Source: Tupaia tana (Eukaryota; Chordata; Mammalia; Scandentia; Tupaiidae). Taken from it: DNA of 64,000 nt. A model generated the notes under the pieces. That model was given only the letters and a program-made list of their open reading frames with translations, did no database searches and had not been told where the DNA came from. Numbering within the stretch: position 1 is the first letter of the stretch; each line of letters opens with the position of its first letter. The stretch spans positions 48,063,207 to 48,127,206 of the forward strand of contig JAKSZU010000012.1 of NCBI GenBank assembly GCA_026018925.1, in the 5' to 3' direction. A program made the translations under genes and the position numbers. This document shows positions 35,559 through 46,971 of the stretch, one piece after another.

Positions 35559-36344
35559 AATAATTTCTCCTGGTTATTTACAAAAACATTTTCGTTTGAG
35601 GGTCCCTAGAAGATTGTTTTCATGGCTTAAATGAATAGATGTTGAAGAAAGAAACGGTTCTCGTGGTCAGTGAAGAAAGCTGCAGCTCTACCAACATTGC
35701 CCCCCTCTAGAGCATGTGAGTCTCCACGAGGAAAGCAAATTGTTCACCCTTCCTACTTTTAGTTAGCCGTAGGACTCTTCCCACAGAATCCTCTGTGGGA
35801 AGCAGGCCTTTGAAAGTAAATCCACATTTCTTAAAATGCTGACTGACACTGTTCTAGCAGAGAAGATGATACAGTCTCTACTGGTAACTCTTTTCAACAG
35901 CCTTTGGGAATTCTGAGATCTCTGTAGCTATTGGAATTGGAACACTTGCCATTTTTGCTTGGAGTCATCTAAATAATGTAAACGAACTTTAGTAAGAAAT
36001 GGATCTCGTTTCTAAGGAGCAATAGAATCACAAGATACAGGCTGCTTGGGCTCGGATGCTGCATCTGATACAATTGTCGTACATTTTCTCACCCTCTCAC
36101 TTGACCCTTTCTACAGGCCTCACAAGCAGGCTAATTTTACAGATGAAGGCAACATGGCTCCACAGCCAGAAAGTGAACACAATTAGAATCTTTTAACAAT
36201 CCCTGAATTGTAGGTGTCTTTTTTCCCCTTAGCTTCTAGCCTTTTATACATTTCAAGCAATTTTCATTTCCATGTAGGGACAGCTGTTTGAGCAACAGTA
36301 CCCAGAATGAGTCGTTGTGTTCTGAGTAGCAAGAACCTTTTAAT

Positions 36345-37110
36345 TCCTTCTTTTAAAAAGAGCATCCTTGGGACCAGCAGTTGGTGTAATGGCTATGTTG
36401 CTGGACTCCCATGTAGTCGACCACGGTTTGAGTCCCAGACCTGGTGACTTAAACTCACGCCACACGTGTGTGTGCGTGCGTGCCCAAGATCCCGAGAGGA
36501 GAATCGAGGAGAAGGGATTGCGGCGTGGCCATCCGCCCTGGGGGATGATTTCTCACTTTCTGTCTGTCTTTCTGGTGAGCGCACGTGCCCTATAGCAAAA
36601 ACCTCTATAAGACCAGCAGTTAGCGTAATGGCTATGTCGCTGGACTCCCACGTAGTCGACCGTGGTTCATGTCCCAGACCCGGTGGCTTAAAACTCACGC
36701 CAGGTGCGTGTGCGTGCGTGCCCAAGATCCCGAGAGGAGAATGGAGGAGAAGGGACTGTGGTGTGGCCATCCCCCCTGGGGGGTGATCTCTCGCTTTCTG
36801 TCTCTCTGTCTCTCTGTCTGGCGAGCGCACACACCCTATAGCAAAAACCTCTCAAAAAAAAAAAAAAAAAAAAGCAAAAACCTCTAAAAAACAAACAAAC
36901 AAAAAAGAGCATCCTCGAACTTTTTCTTCCTCATGCTGCAGAACAAGGGGCAATGTGGGTATAAACCAAAGACACTTCCTGGCCCCTCAGGCAGAGTAGT
37001 TGGAAGAGGGTCATAAGGTTCGTGGCTTGACCCTCCACACTGGAGAAGGACTCAGTCAGGTGGGAGGAGCAGGTGGAAAAGGCCTTGAGCATCTCTCTGC
37101 AGAGCTCATA
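36345..37110 (-). pseudogene. OR10V-like pseudogene fragment (C-terminal part), split by two SINEs
   Basis: 36916-37105 on the minus strand is an eroded copy of the TM6-to-tail region of an OR10V gene. It aligns with the intact gene near 20160-20350, for example at the block for FSTCSSHLT, here 37055-37085. The last codons continue at 36345-36368, beyond two SINEs. The host bases AAAAAGAGCATCCT occur on both sides (36355-36368 and 36902-36915) as the insertion duplication. There are frameshifts, and the upstream two thirds of the gene is missing; 37116 onward is SINE. It may be a separate duplicate or a displaced piece of the neighbouring pseudogene. Confidence 0.75.
36369..36901 (+). mobile_element. 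Tandem pair of long-form SINEs in an OR pseudogene
   Basis: Copies at 36369-36608 and 36609-36901. The outer TSD AAAAAGAGCATCCT (36355-36368, 36902-36915) is the OR C-terminal codon region. The first copy has almost no A tail, only CCTCTATAA, before the second begins. Confidence 0.92.
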
Positions 37111-37115
37111 TCATT

Positions 37116-37318
37116 TGTAGTTTGACTCAGTGGCTTAAAACTCACGCCAGGCATGTGTGCGTGCGTGCCCAAAATCCCATAGAGGAGACTGGAGGAGAAG
37201 GGATTTTGTCGTGACCATCCCCCCTGGGGGGTGATTTCTTGCTTTTTGTTTCTCGGTCTCTCTCTGTCTCTCCAGCAAGCACACATGCCCTATAGCAAAA
37301 ATCTCTAAAAAAAAAAAA

Positions 37319-37340
<22 letters not shown>
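37116..37340 (+). mobile_element. SINE, 5' truncated
   Basis: Begins at the CAGTGGCTTAAAACTC region; tail grown into AAAG repeats (37321-37368). Confidence 0.85.
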
Positions 37341-37368
<28 letters not shown>

Positions 37369-37375
37369 AAGAAGA

Positions 37376-37605
37376 CACTAGACTCCCACATAGCTGACTG
37401 TGCATTGAGTCCTGGACCCAGTGGCTTGAAATTTATACCAGGCACAAGTGCGTGCATGCCCAGGCCCCTGAGAAAAGACTGGAGGAGAAGGGATTGCAGT
37501 GTAGCCATTCCCCTCACAGGGGGTGATTTCTCATTTTCTGTCTCTGTGTCTCTCCAGTGGGTACATGCGTCCTATAGCAAAAATCTATTAAAACAAAAAA
37601 AGTAC
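37376..37605 (+). mobile_element. SINE, 5' truncated
   Basis: Starts ACTAGACTCCCACATAGC, lacking the A-box region. Confidence 0.82.
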
Positions 37606-37606
37606 T

Positions 37607-37752
37607 GGGGCCAGCAGGTAGCATGGTGGTTAAGATTTGCCAGATTCCCCCATGGTAGACAGCAGTTTAAGTCCCGGAGCTGGTGGCTTGCTTTCTCTCT
37701 CTGTCTCTCTCTAGTGAGCACACAGGCCCTATACCAAATTAAAAATGATAAC
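37607..37752 (+). mobile_element. SINE, short form
   Basis: GGGGCCAGCAGGTAGCATGG head with GATTTGCCAGATTCCC in the anticodon region. Confidence 0.85.
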
Positions 37753-37756
37753 AATG

Positions 37757-38020
37757 AAACCAGCAGATGGCGTAATGGCTACCTTGCTGGACTTCCATGT
37801 ATCTGAAATGGTTAAACTGCTGGACTCCCATATGGCCGACCGCAGTTCAGGTACCAGACCGGGCAGCTTCAAACTTATGCTGGGCGTGTGTCTGTGCAAG
37901 CCCGACATCCTGGTAGGAGAAGGGACTGTGGCATGGCCATCTCTTCCCGGGGGTGATTTCTTGCTTTCTGTCTCTACAGCAAGTGTATGTGCCCTATAGC
38001 AAAAATCTCTCTCTAAAAAT
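37757..38020 (+). mobile_element. SINE, long form, partly duplicated head
   Basis: The head runs to CTTCCATGTATC, then a second GGTTAAACTGCTGGACTCCC begins, so the anticodon-side part is present twice. Confidence 0.8.
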
Positions 38021-38170
38021 AAGATAATAAAATTAATAAAATGAAATCAATAATTCTTTAAAAATTTTAAAAAGCCATACCAAAACATATGACACTCAGT
38101 TGCATGAAAAGAAGTATGATTTAGTAACAAGAAAATGTTCACCGTCAGATAAAGGGGCCAGACAGGTTTT

Positions 38171-38454
38171 TTTGTTTATTTGGTTGGTTGGTTGGTTTTT
38201 TTGGGAGAGGTTTTCGCTATAGTGCGCGTGCGCTAGCCAGAAAGACAGAGAGAGACAGAGAGACAGAAAGCGAGAAATCACTCCCCAGGGGGGATGGCCA
38301 CGCTGCAATCCCTTCTCCTCCATTCTCCTCTTGGGATCTTGGGCAGGCACGCACACACACCCAGCGTGAGTTTAAGCCACCGGGTCCGGGACTCGAACCG
38401 CAGTTGACTACATGGGAGTCCAGCGACATAGCCATTATGCTAACTGCTGGTCCC
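38171..38454 (-). mobile_element. SINE, long form
   Basis: Long TSD, AAGGGGCCAGACAGGTTTT, at 38152-38170 and 38455-38473; tail side contains GGTT repeats (38180-38196). Confidence 0.95.
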
Positions 38455-38859
38455 AAGGGGCCAGACAGGTTTTACTAAGGCCGTGGAATGTAAGCAGGTC
38501 TTAAATGAAAACAGAGAGAAGCCAAAAGGGCATGTGGGTTTGTGTGAATGATCCATTTGGTCCGCATGCCTTCGGGAATATAGACCCTTAAAACAGGTGA
38601 CAGCATCTGGTCCATCAACTGCTGTCACCACCCTCTCTGGTGGCCATTTGTTCATTCTTTTCTTCTCTGACCTTCCTCTGCCGGTACTTATTCTAAGTCC
38701 TATGATGGAACAGAAGGTGCTTAAGGTGGCAGGAGCCAATCCAGGGTTTTGTCATTGAAGTCTAGTGAAAATGGAAGATTGATGGTGCTTAGCATTTCAC
38801 AAACCAAAACAGCGATAGAGACAGTCACACACCATTCCTTCCTTTTTTCCTTTGAGCTT

Positions 38860-40440
38860 CCTGTTCTTCCAGTCCATTTCCCTGCTCTTGGTTTGGGGAA
38901 TATTTTTTTCTAGAAAGAAATTTTTCTGGCCTTCTGAACCATAGCATTCTTGCCATCAGTTTCTTCCATGTATCAGTCACCTCTTCATTCCTTATGCTAC
39001 ACAGCACAGAGTTCAGCACCGCGGAGAAAACGGTTTATGTGTATCAGACACCATCTGGCCCTCATTTGGTGAGGAGCTGGAGCTGGGGTGAGGGTACATG
39101 AGAGTGCAACACCCATACTGCAGGAGAGCCATGATGAGGTGGGAGGAACGAGTGAAGGCCCAGTGGCTTCCCTTGGCTGAATTTATTAATATGGTAGCCA
39201 CAGTACAGCCAGGGTAGAGGCAGGTAAACAGGAAGGCGATGACCATAGCAGCCACACTGATGGCAAAGAGAGCTGCTGTGGGTGGCTGCACAGGTCAGGG
39301 GCAGGACTGCAGGCATGTCACAGACCAGGTGGGGGGACTTCGTCTTGTCCACAGAATGGAAGATGGCAGATCAGAATGGTCAAAGACAGTGACAAGAAAC
39401 CCGCCCCAAAGAACCTAGAGTCGTCTGCCCACTCACTGAGCTATCAATTCATAATGAGGTTGTAATGCAGTGGATGACAGGTGAACACAAACTTGTCAAA
39501 GGCCAAGATGAAGAACGTCTGGGCCCCACATCCAGGGAGCGAGATAAGCATCTTCTCCATGGAAAGGCTGCTAGCCAGTCAGTGGAGCAATGTTGGTGGA
39601 ACAGCCTATCTCCAAAGTGATCAATGCAAAAAAGAAGAAATACTTTGGGATATGGAGGTATGGTTGCCAGACGAGTGGCTGAAACCCCCAGTCCAGGAAC
39701 ACAAAGTAGGCCCTACCCCTCCCTGCTCGGCAGAACACAGAGAGGTAAAACTGTTGATAAGAGAGGAAAAGAGAATTTATTACAGTATGGCCGTACCTGG
39801 AAGACAGGTTAGAATATCTTCAACTGGTCAGCCAAAGAAAGATGTTTTTATAGGAAAAGGGGGGCAGCACGTGGCTTTCAGCTCTCTGTAGGAAAACATA
39901 GAAAAGCATAGATCAGTTTAACTTTTTAGCTAGGGGACACGACTGAGCAATTTGTCTTTGAGACAGAAGTTTCAGTCTTAGCTAAGGAGCACAATCAAAT
40001 GACTCATCTTCAAGACAGAAGTTTCAGCTTGTCGCTAGAGCAGAATGCCCCTCACTGTTGCAAGTCCAAGGTGGCCATTTGTCTCCTTGGAGATGCTATG
40101 AGAAATCTCAAAGAGTATCAGGCAGAGAGAAAAACAGTTGTTAATTTAACGAGGCGAAGTCTGTCTGGTTAAGACAGGCTCCTTTTACATGATCTAGTCA
40201 CACTATGAACCTGATGGCGAGGTTTCCAGCAAGATTTCCTGGGTACAACAGTAAGACAGCCATCCATACAAGGGAAGCCACTGTTAGGTCTGTTGAAAAG
40301 GAGCAAAAGTGGAAGTAGACCACTCTCTTCTGTCTTGCCTCTTCGATTAGATCTGGTACAAGGAAGAAAAAGTTCGTGGACAAAGTCACTCTCCTGTGTC
40401 AGCAGGAACAGGCCCAGCTGTGTTAAAAACACAATCAGCA
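38860..40440 (-). pseudogene. OR10V-like pseudogene, interrupted by a solo LTR
   Basis: The minus strand carries a whole but broken OR. The N-terminal part is at about 40198-40440, with a degraded VYFHFCSFS matching the FRPFS region of intact OR10V. A foreign block of about 470 bp follows, and the gene resumes at about 39709 with a LHIPKYFF relic of LHTPMYFF, a CHPL motif near 39480 and LLQYG near 39110. Near 39444-39446 the conserved tryptophan of the LIMNW motif has become a TGA stop. Several frameshifts separate the pieces and the tail is diverged. It cannot make a receptor. It is probably the counterpart of one of the two human OR10V pseudogenes. Confidence 0.85.
39720..40189 (-). mobile_element. 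Solo LTR of an endogenous retrovirus-like element
   Basis: On the minus strand the block starts with TGTAAAAGG (40189), has a TATA-like CCTATAAAAAC near 39847-39857 and an AATAAA signal near 39777-39782, in the order expected for a U3-R-U5 LTR. It separates two halves of an OR pseudogene. The far end is uncertain (somewhere in 39700-39730), and I could not fix a target-site duplication. No internal retroviral genes are present. Confidence 0.6.
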
Positions 40441-41182
40441 CTCACCCAATATTTAACCTCATCGCTTTCTTTGGAGTTCAGTCAATGTTATTATATCTTG
40501 CCACTCCCCCCCCCCCGCCCCACTAATCTACCAGCCTCATGACCATGGAGAGGTTATGAACTACAGCATTCTTACTAAAACATGAGAAGAGTGTAACATC
40601 CACCTCAGAGTGGTCAGGAAAATGAAAAAAGTCCCATATCTGAAACTGCCAATCCCAATGCCAGGCACACAGTAGGTCCTAATAAGTACATCCTTCCTTT
40701 TTTCATTTCTTTACTTGATCTTTATTCCTTTTTTTTTTTTCAGCAAACTTCAGATCATGATTCTTCATTACTATAATTATCTAACCACCTAAAAATAGCT
40801 TAGAAGCATATATCTCTACAAAGAGCAAATGTGTCTCATGCCAAACACAGAGGGCAGGCAGGCACAGGTGTTTTCTTTTTCCGTTCCACAAATGTGGAAA
40901 CCAGAAGCCCAGAGAAATTAAATAGTTACACTGTTAATCTCCCTATTCCTCAAACTCAGAAGTTTGGTATAGTGTTTTTTTATTGTATTTTTTTTTCATA
41001 AACCTTCAACAATCCTGTTTTGTTGCGCCAAATATTAACTCTGTTCTTATTCTACCTTCTTTCATATGTCCACTTTCTTTTGTGTTATTAGGGTGTCCAC
41101 CCAAGATAGAGTTTCATTACCTTGTGCATGGCATACCCTCCTACCAAGCCAACTTGTCATATTTTAATCTCTCTCTCTCTTT

Positions 41183-41418
41183 TTAGGTTTTGCCATAGGG
41201 TACATGTGCTTGCTGGAGAGAGACAGAGAGAGATAGAGGGAAAGTAAGAAATTATCCCCCAGAGGGGATGGTCATGTCGCAATCCCTTCTCCTCCATCCT
41301 CCTCTTGGGGTGCTGGGCATACACGCACATGCGCCCAGGCTGATTTTCAAACTGCTTAAACTGTGGCTGGCCATGCGAAAGTCCAGCACCTTAAGCACCA
41401 TGCCATCTACTGGCCCCT
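41183..41418 (-). mobile_element. SINE, long form, diverged
   Basis: B-box region partly deleted; ends GCCATCTACTGGCCCC. Confidence 0.8.
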
Positions 41419-41524
41419 TTAATCTCTCTTAAATACTTTTTAGGTCACATCAGTTCACTGTGAGTTTAAAAAGTACATAAATCTCAGGAAGCAGACAGTA
41501 TAATAGTTAAATTGCTTACTCATC

Positions 41525-41660
41525 TTTTTTTTTTTTTTGGTTTTAATTTGACCAGAGAGAGAGAGAAAGTGAGAAAGTAAGCCGTCAGGTCTGAGACTCA
41601 AACAGCAGTTGGCCACGTGGGAGTCCAGCACTTTATCCACCATGCCACCTGCTGACCTCC
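41525..41660 (-). mobile_element. SINE, short form
   Basis: TTTTAATTTGACCAGAGAG start and CCACCTGCTGACCTCC end. Confidence 0.83.
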
Positions 41661-42215
41661 CAAGTCAAGTTTTAATATTTTGTTTTGTTTTGATTCATTT
41701 TTTTCAATAATGATGCTCAGTGTTGGTGAAGTTATGGAAAAAAGCAGCTTTACAAGCTCATTGGGAGAGAGATGAAAAGGTCAGAACTTCAGGAAAATGA
41801 CTTAATATTTTTATATGTTCACATTTTATCAAAATACTATTTTCCAAGCCAGATAATATTTTCATAAAAATTCATTGTATTATCCTTTTAATTTGTGTAG
41901 GTTTGAAATTTTCCAAACATAAAACTAACATTTTGACTTTAAATTTAGTCACTGCTCTTCAAGAACTCAAGCTTAGAAATTAATTTAAAATGTAACAATG
42001 ACATTACTGACGAGGGTCTTTTTATGCAAAGTATAAGTCAGCATAATTTTAATAGAGAAGAATGAATACAACCTAATATAGAACACTAAATTAAACTGGT
42101 GAAATACTAGGCAATTATTTATAATTGCTGAATATTAATTATATTTATATTGACAATCTAATAATATAAAATATACTGTAATATAATAATAAACAAAAAT
42201 GTAATAAAATATTCT

Positions 42216-42455
42216 GATCTGGACTCCCAGATGGCCAACTGTAATTTGAGTCCCAGACCCAGTGGTTTGAAACTCATGCCAGGTGCATGTTCATGCATGC
42301 CCCGGATCCTGGGAGGAAAATGGAAGAGAAAAGATTGCGATGTGGCCATCTCACCTGGGGGGGTGATTTCTTACTTTCCCTCTCATTGTCTCTTTCTATC
42401 TCCAGCAAGCACACATGCCCTGAGGCAAAAACCTCTATATAAAAAAAAAAACAAA
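42216..42455 (+). mobile_element. SINE, 5' truncated
   Basis: Starts TCTGGACTCCCAGATGGCC; hairpin site has TCACCTGGGGGGG. Confidence 0.8.
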
Positions 42456-42463
42456 AACATATA

Positions 42464-42711
42464 GGGAACCAACAGTTAGCGTAATGGCTATGTCGCTGGA
42501 CTCCCACGTAGTCGACTGCGGTTCGCATCCTGGACCCGGTGGCTTAAAACTCACGCCGGGCGCATGTGCGTGCGTGCCCAAGATCCCGAGAGGAGAATGG
42601 AGGAGAAGGGATTGTGGCGTGACCATCCCCCCTGGGGGTGATTTCTCGCTTTCTGTCTCTGTGTCTCTCTCTGTCTGGCGAGCGCACGCGCCCTATAGCA
42701 AAAACCTCTCC

Positions 42712-42748
<37 letters not shown>
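42464..42748 (+). mobile_element. SINE, long form with (CA)n tail
   Basis: The A tail is replaced by a CA repeat at 42715-42747. Otherwise close to consensus. Confidence 0.92.
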
Positions 42749-42749
<1 letters not shown>

Positions 42750-42775
42750 ATACTATATAAAGAATGCAGACTTTG

Positions 42776-43007
42776 GGCCAGCAGGTGGTGAGGTGGTTAA
42801 GGTGGCTGGATCCCACATGGGCAGTCATGCAGTTTTAGTAACACTAGTGGCTTGAGAAACACACCAAGCTCATGTATAAGCATACCTAAATTTCCAAAGG
42901 AGGGAGAAGTGAAGGAGAAGAACTTGTGGCCAGACCATCCCCCATGGCGGGTATTTTTCACTTTCCCTCTCTCTCTAGCAAGCACACCTGCCCTCTGCAA
43001 AATCAAA

Positions 43008-43042
<35 letters not shown>
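42776..43042 (+). mobile_element. SINE, intermediate form with (GA)n tail
   Basis: Short-form-like head, shortened B-box region, tail (GA)n at 43011-43041. Confidence 0.78.
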
Positions 43043-43044
<2 letters not shown>

Positions 43045-43404
43045 CCAGGCTTTGGATGACAAGCCTGAAATGTTTCTCCTGTTTTGTATGTTGCAATATT
43101 CTTTAACAAACATTTCTTTAATTACAAATATAACATAAGGAGAGAGAAAAGAAGTACTGTCTTCAAACTAGGAAATGCAAAATTACCCAGTCTGTGGTAT
43201 TCTAACAACAGAAAATAAAAACCGTTCCTAAATACATTAAATGTCGGAAGCCACTAAGCAAAAGGAGGGGAATTTTTAAACTAACCACATATTTGAACAT
43301 ACATATGACAACTGAAAGCCCCTAAAAGCCCCAGTTACATGTCCTTTCTCACTTCTAATTTTTTGTACCTAAGTTTTCTCTCGACTGTCCCATTTAGACT
43401 AGCA

Positions 43405-43467
43405 GAAATGTCTCTCTCTGGTGAGTGCACATGTCCTATAGCAAAATTTTAAATAATAATAATAATA
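43405..43467 (+). mobile_element. SINE, 3' end only
   Basis: CTCTCTGGTGAGTGCACATG to an AATAATAATAATAATAAG tail. Confidence 0.7.
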
Positions 43468-43468
43468 A

Positions 43469-43562
43469 GGGCCAACAGATGGCTTGGCAGTTACATCTCT
43501 GGACTCCCACATGGCTAACCACAGTTCGAGTCCCAGGCCCGGTGGCTTCAAAGTCACACTGG

Positions 43563-43599
<37 letters not shown>

Positions 43600-43770
43600 T
43601 GCCCAAGATCCCAGGAGGAGAAAGGATTGTGGCATGAACCATCCTCTCTGGTGAGTGATGTCTCATTTTCCCTCTCACAGTCTCTGTCTCTCTCTCTCTC
43701 TCCAGCGAGTGCACACACCCTATGACAAAAACCCCTAAAAACAATAATAATAATAAAATAAGTCTTTTAA
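43469..43770 (+). mobile_element. SINE, long form with (GT)n in the body
   Basis: The GTGTGCGTGCGTGC motif of the body is expanded to (GT)n at 43564-43597; tail has TAATAATAA. Confidence 0.88.
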
Positions 43771-43803
43771 AAATTAAGATAATAATAATAAAATATTCTA
43801 GCG

Positions 43804-43995
43804 GGGGCCAGGGGTGGCATGGTGGTTAAGGGTGCTGAACTCTCACATGGCTGACTGTGATTCAAGTCCTGGACCCGGTGGCTTGCTTTCTCACTTTCCC
43901 TCTCTCTTGCTCTCTCTCACTCTGTCCCTCTCTGGTCAAATTAAAATAAATAAATGAATGAATAAAGTTAAATAAAAGAATTCTTTTTTAAAAAA
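43804..43995 (+). mobile_element. SINE, short form
   Basis: Tail AAATTAAAATAAATAAATG, then AATAAAGTTAAATAAAAG. Confidence 0.88.
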
Positions 43996-44219
43996 TGCTA
44001 GCTCAGAGGAAAATACAAACAGCATGATTTCTTTTTTAACTCCTGCAATGACACCTTGGAAACAATGTAGATTGCAGAAAATGGGGTCCCAGTATGGCAG
44101 CCTTGATATTCACAGTAGGTCACTCAAATCTCACATTCTCATCCTTACTTTTGCTTGTTACTCTTAGAAAGTGGAGATACATGTTGTATATCTATGATTT
44201 TACTCAGAAGTCTTCTAGT

Positions 44220-44395
44220 GGGGCCGACAGGTGGCATGGTGGTTAAGGGCACTGGACTCTCACATGGCCAACTACGGTTCAAGTCCCAGACTTGGCGGCT
44301 TGCTTTCTCTCTTTCTCTCTCTCTCATTCTGCCCCTCTCTGGGCAAATTAAAATAAATAAATAAATAAGTTAAATAAAATAATTCTTTAAAAAAT
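44220..44395 (+). mobile_element. SINE, short form
   Basis: Near-twin of the previous copy, including the AAATAAATAAATAAATAAG tail. Confidence 0.9.
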
Positions 44396-44639
44396 AAGTT
44401 CTAGTAAAAGCTTCCTTAGGTTTTGATATAAGGCAGACAATTATTCCCTAGAACCATCTCTTATGTAGTTTCTACTCCCCCTTCCCAATTTAGTTCCCCA
44501 TAGTGAATTATCTAGGGTAGTAGATTACTACCTGTCAAAACTATGGGAAATGAATAGCTGTATTGTATTGGAAGTGAGCTTGAATAAGATCAGCAGCTCT
44601 CAACTCTTCTGCACCATTGGAATTTTGTAATGTTTTCTC

Positions 44640-44770
44640 CATAGGGTTAGATAATAGACACTGAATATGCATTATGTCATCAACCTCTACAACTGCTTTA
44701 TGAGCAAAGAATAGGGCTATTACTTCCTCCCAGTTTACATATCAGGACATCAAGGCTTAAGAGCAGAGGA
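44640..44770 (-). mobile_element. MIR relic
   Basis: CTACAACTGCTTTATGAGCA and CCAGTTTACATATCAGGACA match the antisense MIR order. Confidence 0.45.
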
Positions 44771-44906
44771 AGAGGAAGAAGCAGAAAAGGAAGCAGCTCT
44801 AGATGCCCTCTCATTTCTCCAAGGGACACTAGAAGAAAAACCATCTCTCCAGATGTTTTACATAAGCTATATAAAATTTAGTGAAGCATTAATATTCATG
44901 AATTTT

Positions 44907-45176
44907 GGGACCAGCAGTTAGCGTAATGGCTATGTCGCTGGACTACCATGTAGTCGACCGTGGTTCAAGTCCCGGACCCGGCGGCTTAAACTCACGCTGG
45001 GCAGGTGTGCGTGTGTGCCCAAGATCTGGAGAGGAGAATGGAGGAGAAGGGATTGTGGTGTGGCCATCCCCCCTGGGGGGTGATTTCTCGCTTTCTGTCT
45101 CTCTGTCTCTCTCTGTCTGTCTGGCGAGCGCACGTGCCCTATAGCAAAAACCTCTCTCCCCCTAAAAAAAAAAAAA
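44907..45176 (+). mobile_element. SINE, long form
   Basis: Short TSD (ATGAATTTT) on both sides; CTCTCCCCCT interrupts the tail start. Confidence 0.92.
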
Positions 45177-45905
45177 TTTATGAATTTTAACACAAACTTA
45201 TTTCTGTTAGGATTTGAATGGTTGGATACATAAGAGCCAAGCGGATGAGGGATTAAAAGTTCTATAATACATAAATTACATTCTATGTAATCGTTCTATG
45301 TAATATGTTAAATGTGACATAAGTATTAGTGGCCCAAGTAGAGAAAGATGTCAGGTAGACATTGTGTACCCAAGTCTAGAGTTCAGGGACGAGGTTAGGC
45401 TGGCTTAAGACACACATTTTAGAGTTATCACCATAGCACTTATATTTAAAGCGAAACAACTAAATTGCATCACCTACAAAAATAGGTAAATAGAAACAGC
45501 TTGGGTAGAAGTTATAGAGATAGAAAAAGTCACAAAGCAAACTAAAGATGGACTATCGGAGAGATGGCAGTAAAATTAGAAGGAAATTACTTCCCCAAAG
45601 CGAAGAAGCAGGAGACATTGTGGACTATAGAGAAAGAAAGAAAGGAAGATGCTACATGTAAAAATTTTGTTTTAAAAAAAAGTCAAGCAATAACAATACT
45701 TTTTGTTCCCCCCAACTGACCTTATTGAACTCAAACAAATTACTAAAAGACAGCCCCTAGGGATGATGTACCAATGGAATAATTCTGATGCAATTTTAAC
45801 TTTTAGGTACTATATTTAATCTTGTTGATTTATGCTTCTCAAGCAGACCTCCGTTATCTCAGAGGACCAGCAGTGACTCATTAGCCAGGTTAGTTATGAA
45901 TGTCA

Positions 45906-46313
45906 TTATAATTTAGAGTCTGAATTCAGAGCAGCTTCATAGGTATGTTCCAAGTTATAGAAATGTGCTGAGTAAAATCCAGACGTTACTTTATCCAAAG
46001 AAGAAAGAGGCAGGATGGAACATACCTTTGGTTCAGGAGTGGATCTGACAGATAGCAGGTGTGGTTGAAGAAGTGTTTTAACACAGAGTTCTGAGTAAGG
46101 GAGGTATAGGACCCGGAAGTGGTCAGCATGCCAGTCCAGGGAGTCACCGAGGACAGTAAGGCCTTGGGGCAGTTCCCTGCAGTCTTTAGTATTTAGCAAA
46201 AGATTCAAGTAAATCTGCAATGTCTTACAGGCCACACGAGTCCAGAGAAAGGTAAGCATCTCCTGCCAAACCCCAGGATTTAGATTAGAAAAATCCCTTG
46301 CCTGTAAGTACAC
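45906..46313 (-). other. Unrecognised 135-codon open frame, not clearly a gene
   Basis: One of the longest open frames outside genes and SINEs, beginning MYLQARDFSNLNPGVW. I see no known domain, signal peptide or membrane segment. No repeat family is evident. It could be a relic of an old retroelement or an exon of a noncoding transcript. Chance is also possible at this length. Confidence 0.2.
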
Positions 46314-46400
46314 AAAGGGTCAGAGTAGATAGACATTGGCCAGAGAACAGAGTTAAGTACGGAGCTTTTCACAGAACGAGACAGTCCAGTGTTTTACAAG

Positions 46401-46520
46401 AGTACTTCAGAAAGTCCATGGAAAAGGAATTGAAGTATGAGTTTATGTTGGTGCAAACATTTCTAAAATCCATTCATGGTTTTTATCGTATGTATTTTCC
46501 ACAAATTTTTTTGAAGATTT
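46401..46520 (+). mobile_element. Second MITE family, copy 1
   Basis: A 120 bp element with inverted ends (CTTCAGAAAGTCCATGGAAA and, at the other end, TTTTTTTGAAG). It aligns along its length with the reverse complement of 57231-57350. The layout suggests a mariner-like non-autonomous DNA transposon. Confidence 0.6.
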
Positions 46521-46787
46521 CTTGCCCTTTTATTCACATGGCTTAAAGAGGACTCAAAAACTCAGACTATAAAACTTGCTCTCTTCAGACTTATAAAAGG
46601 CAAAAGAAAAGTGTATTCAAAATGGTCAAAGGATCTCACTCCAGATCAGGTGAATAAGCTTAACACTAGTCCTGAAATGCAAAGACGTGAACACTTTCAA
46701 GGGGTCCTCCACTTCTTATAAATATCCAGCAGCCCAAATTTTGAATTTAAAAAAGTTGAAAAATTAGAAAATAGGTACTTCTATTTT

Positions 46788-46963
46788 TTAAAGAATTATT
46801 TAATTGTATTTATTATCATTTTTAAAATTTGCTGTAGGGCATATAAACTCACTAGAGAAAAACAGAGGAAAAGTAAGAAAGCAAGCTGCCAGGTCCGAAT
46901 TTTGAATCACAGTTGGCCATGGGGAAGTCAAGTACCCCAATCACCACACCACCTGCTGGCCCC
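46788..46963 (-). mobile_element. SINE, short form
   Basis: AAAATTTGCTGTAGGGC to CCACCTGCTGGCCCC. Confidence 0.83.
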
Positions 46964-46971
46964 TGCACTTC

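Noticed and set aside
44907-44985. tRNA gene calls at SINE heads
   Set aside because: A- and B-box motifs are present but the cloverleaf is not maintained and each is followed by SINE body and tail.
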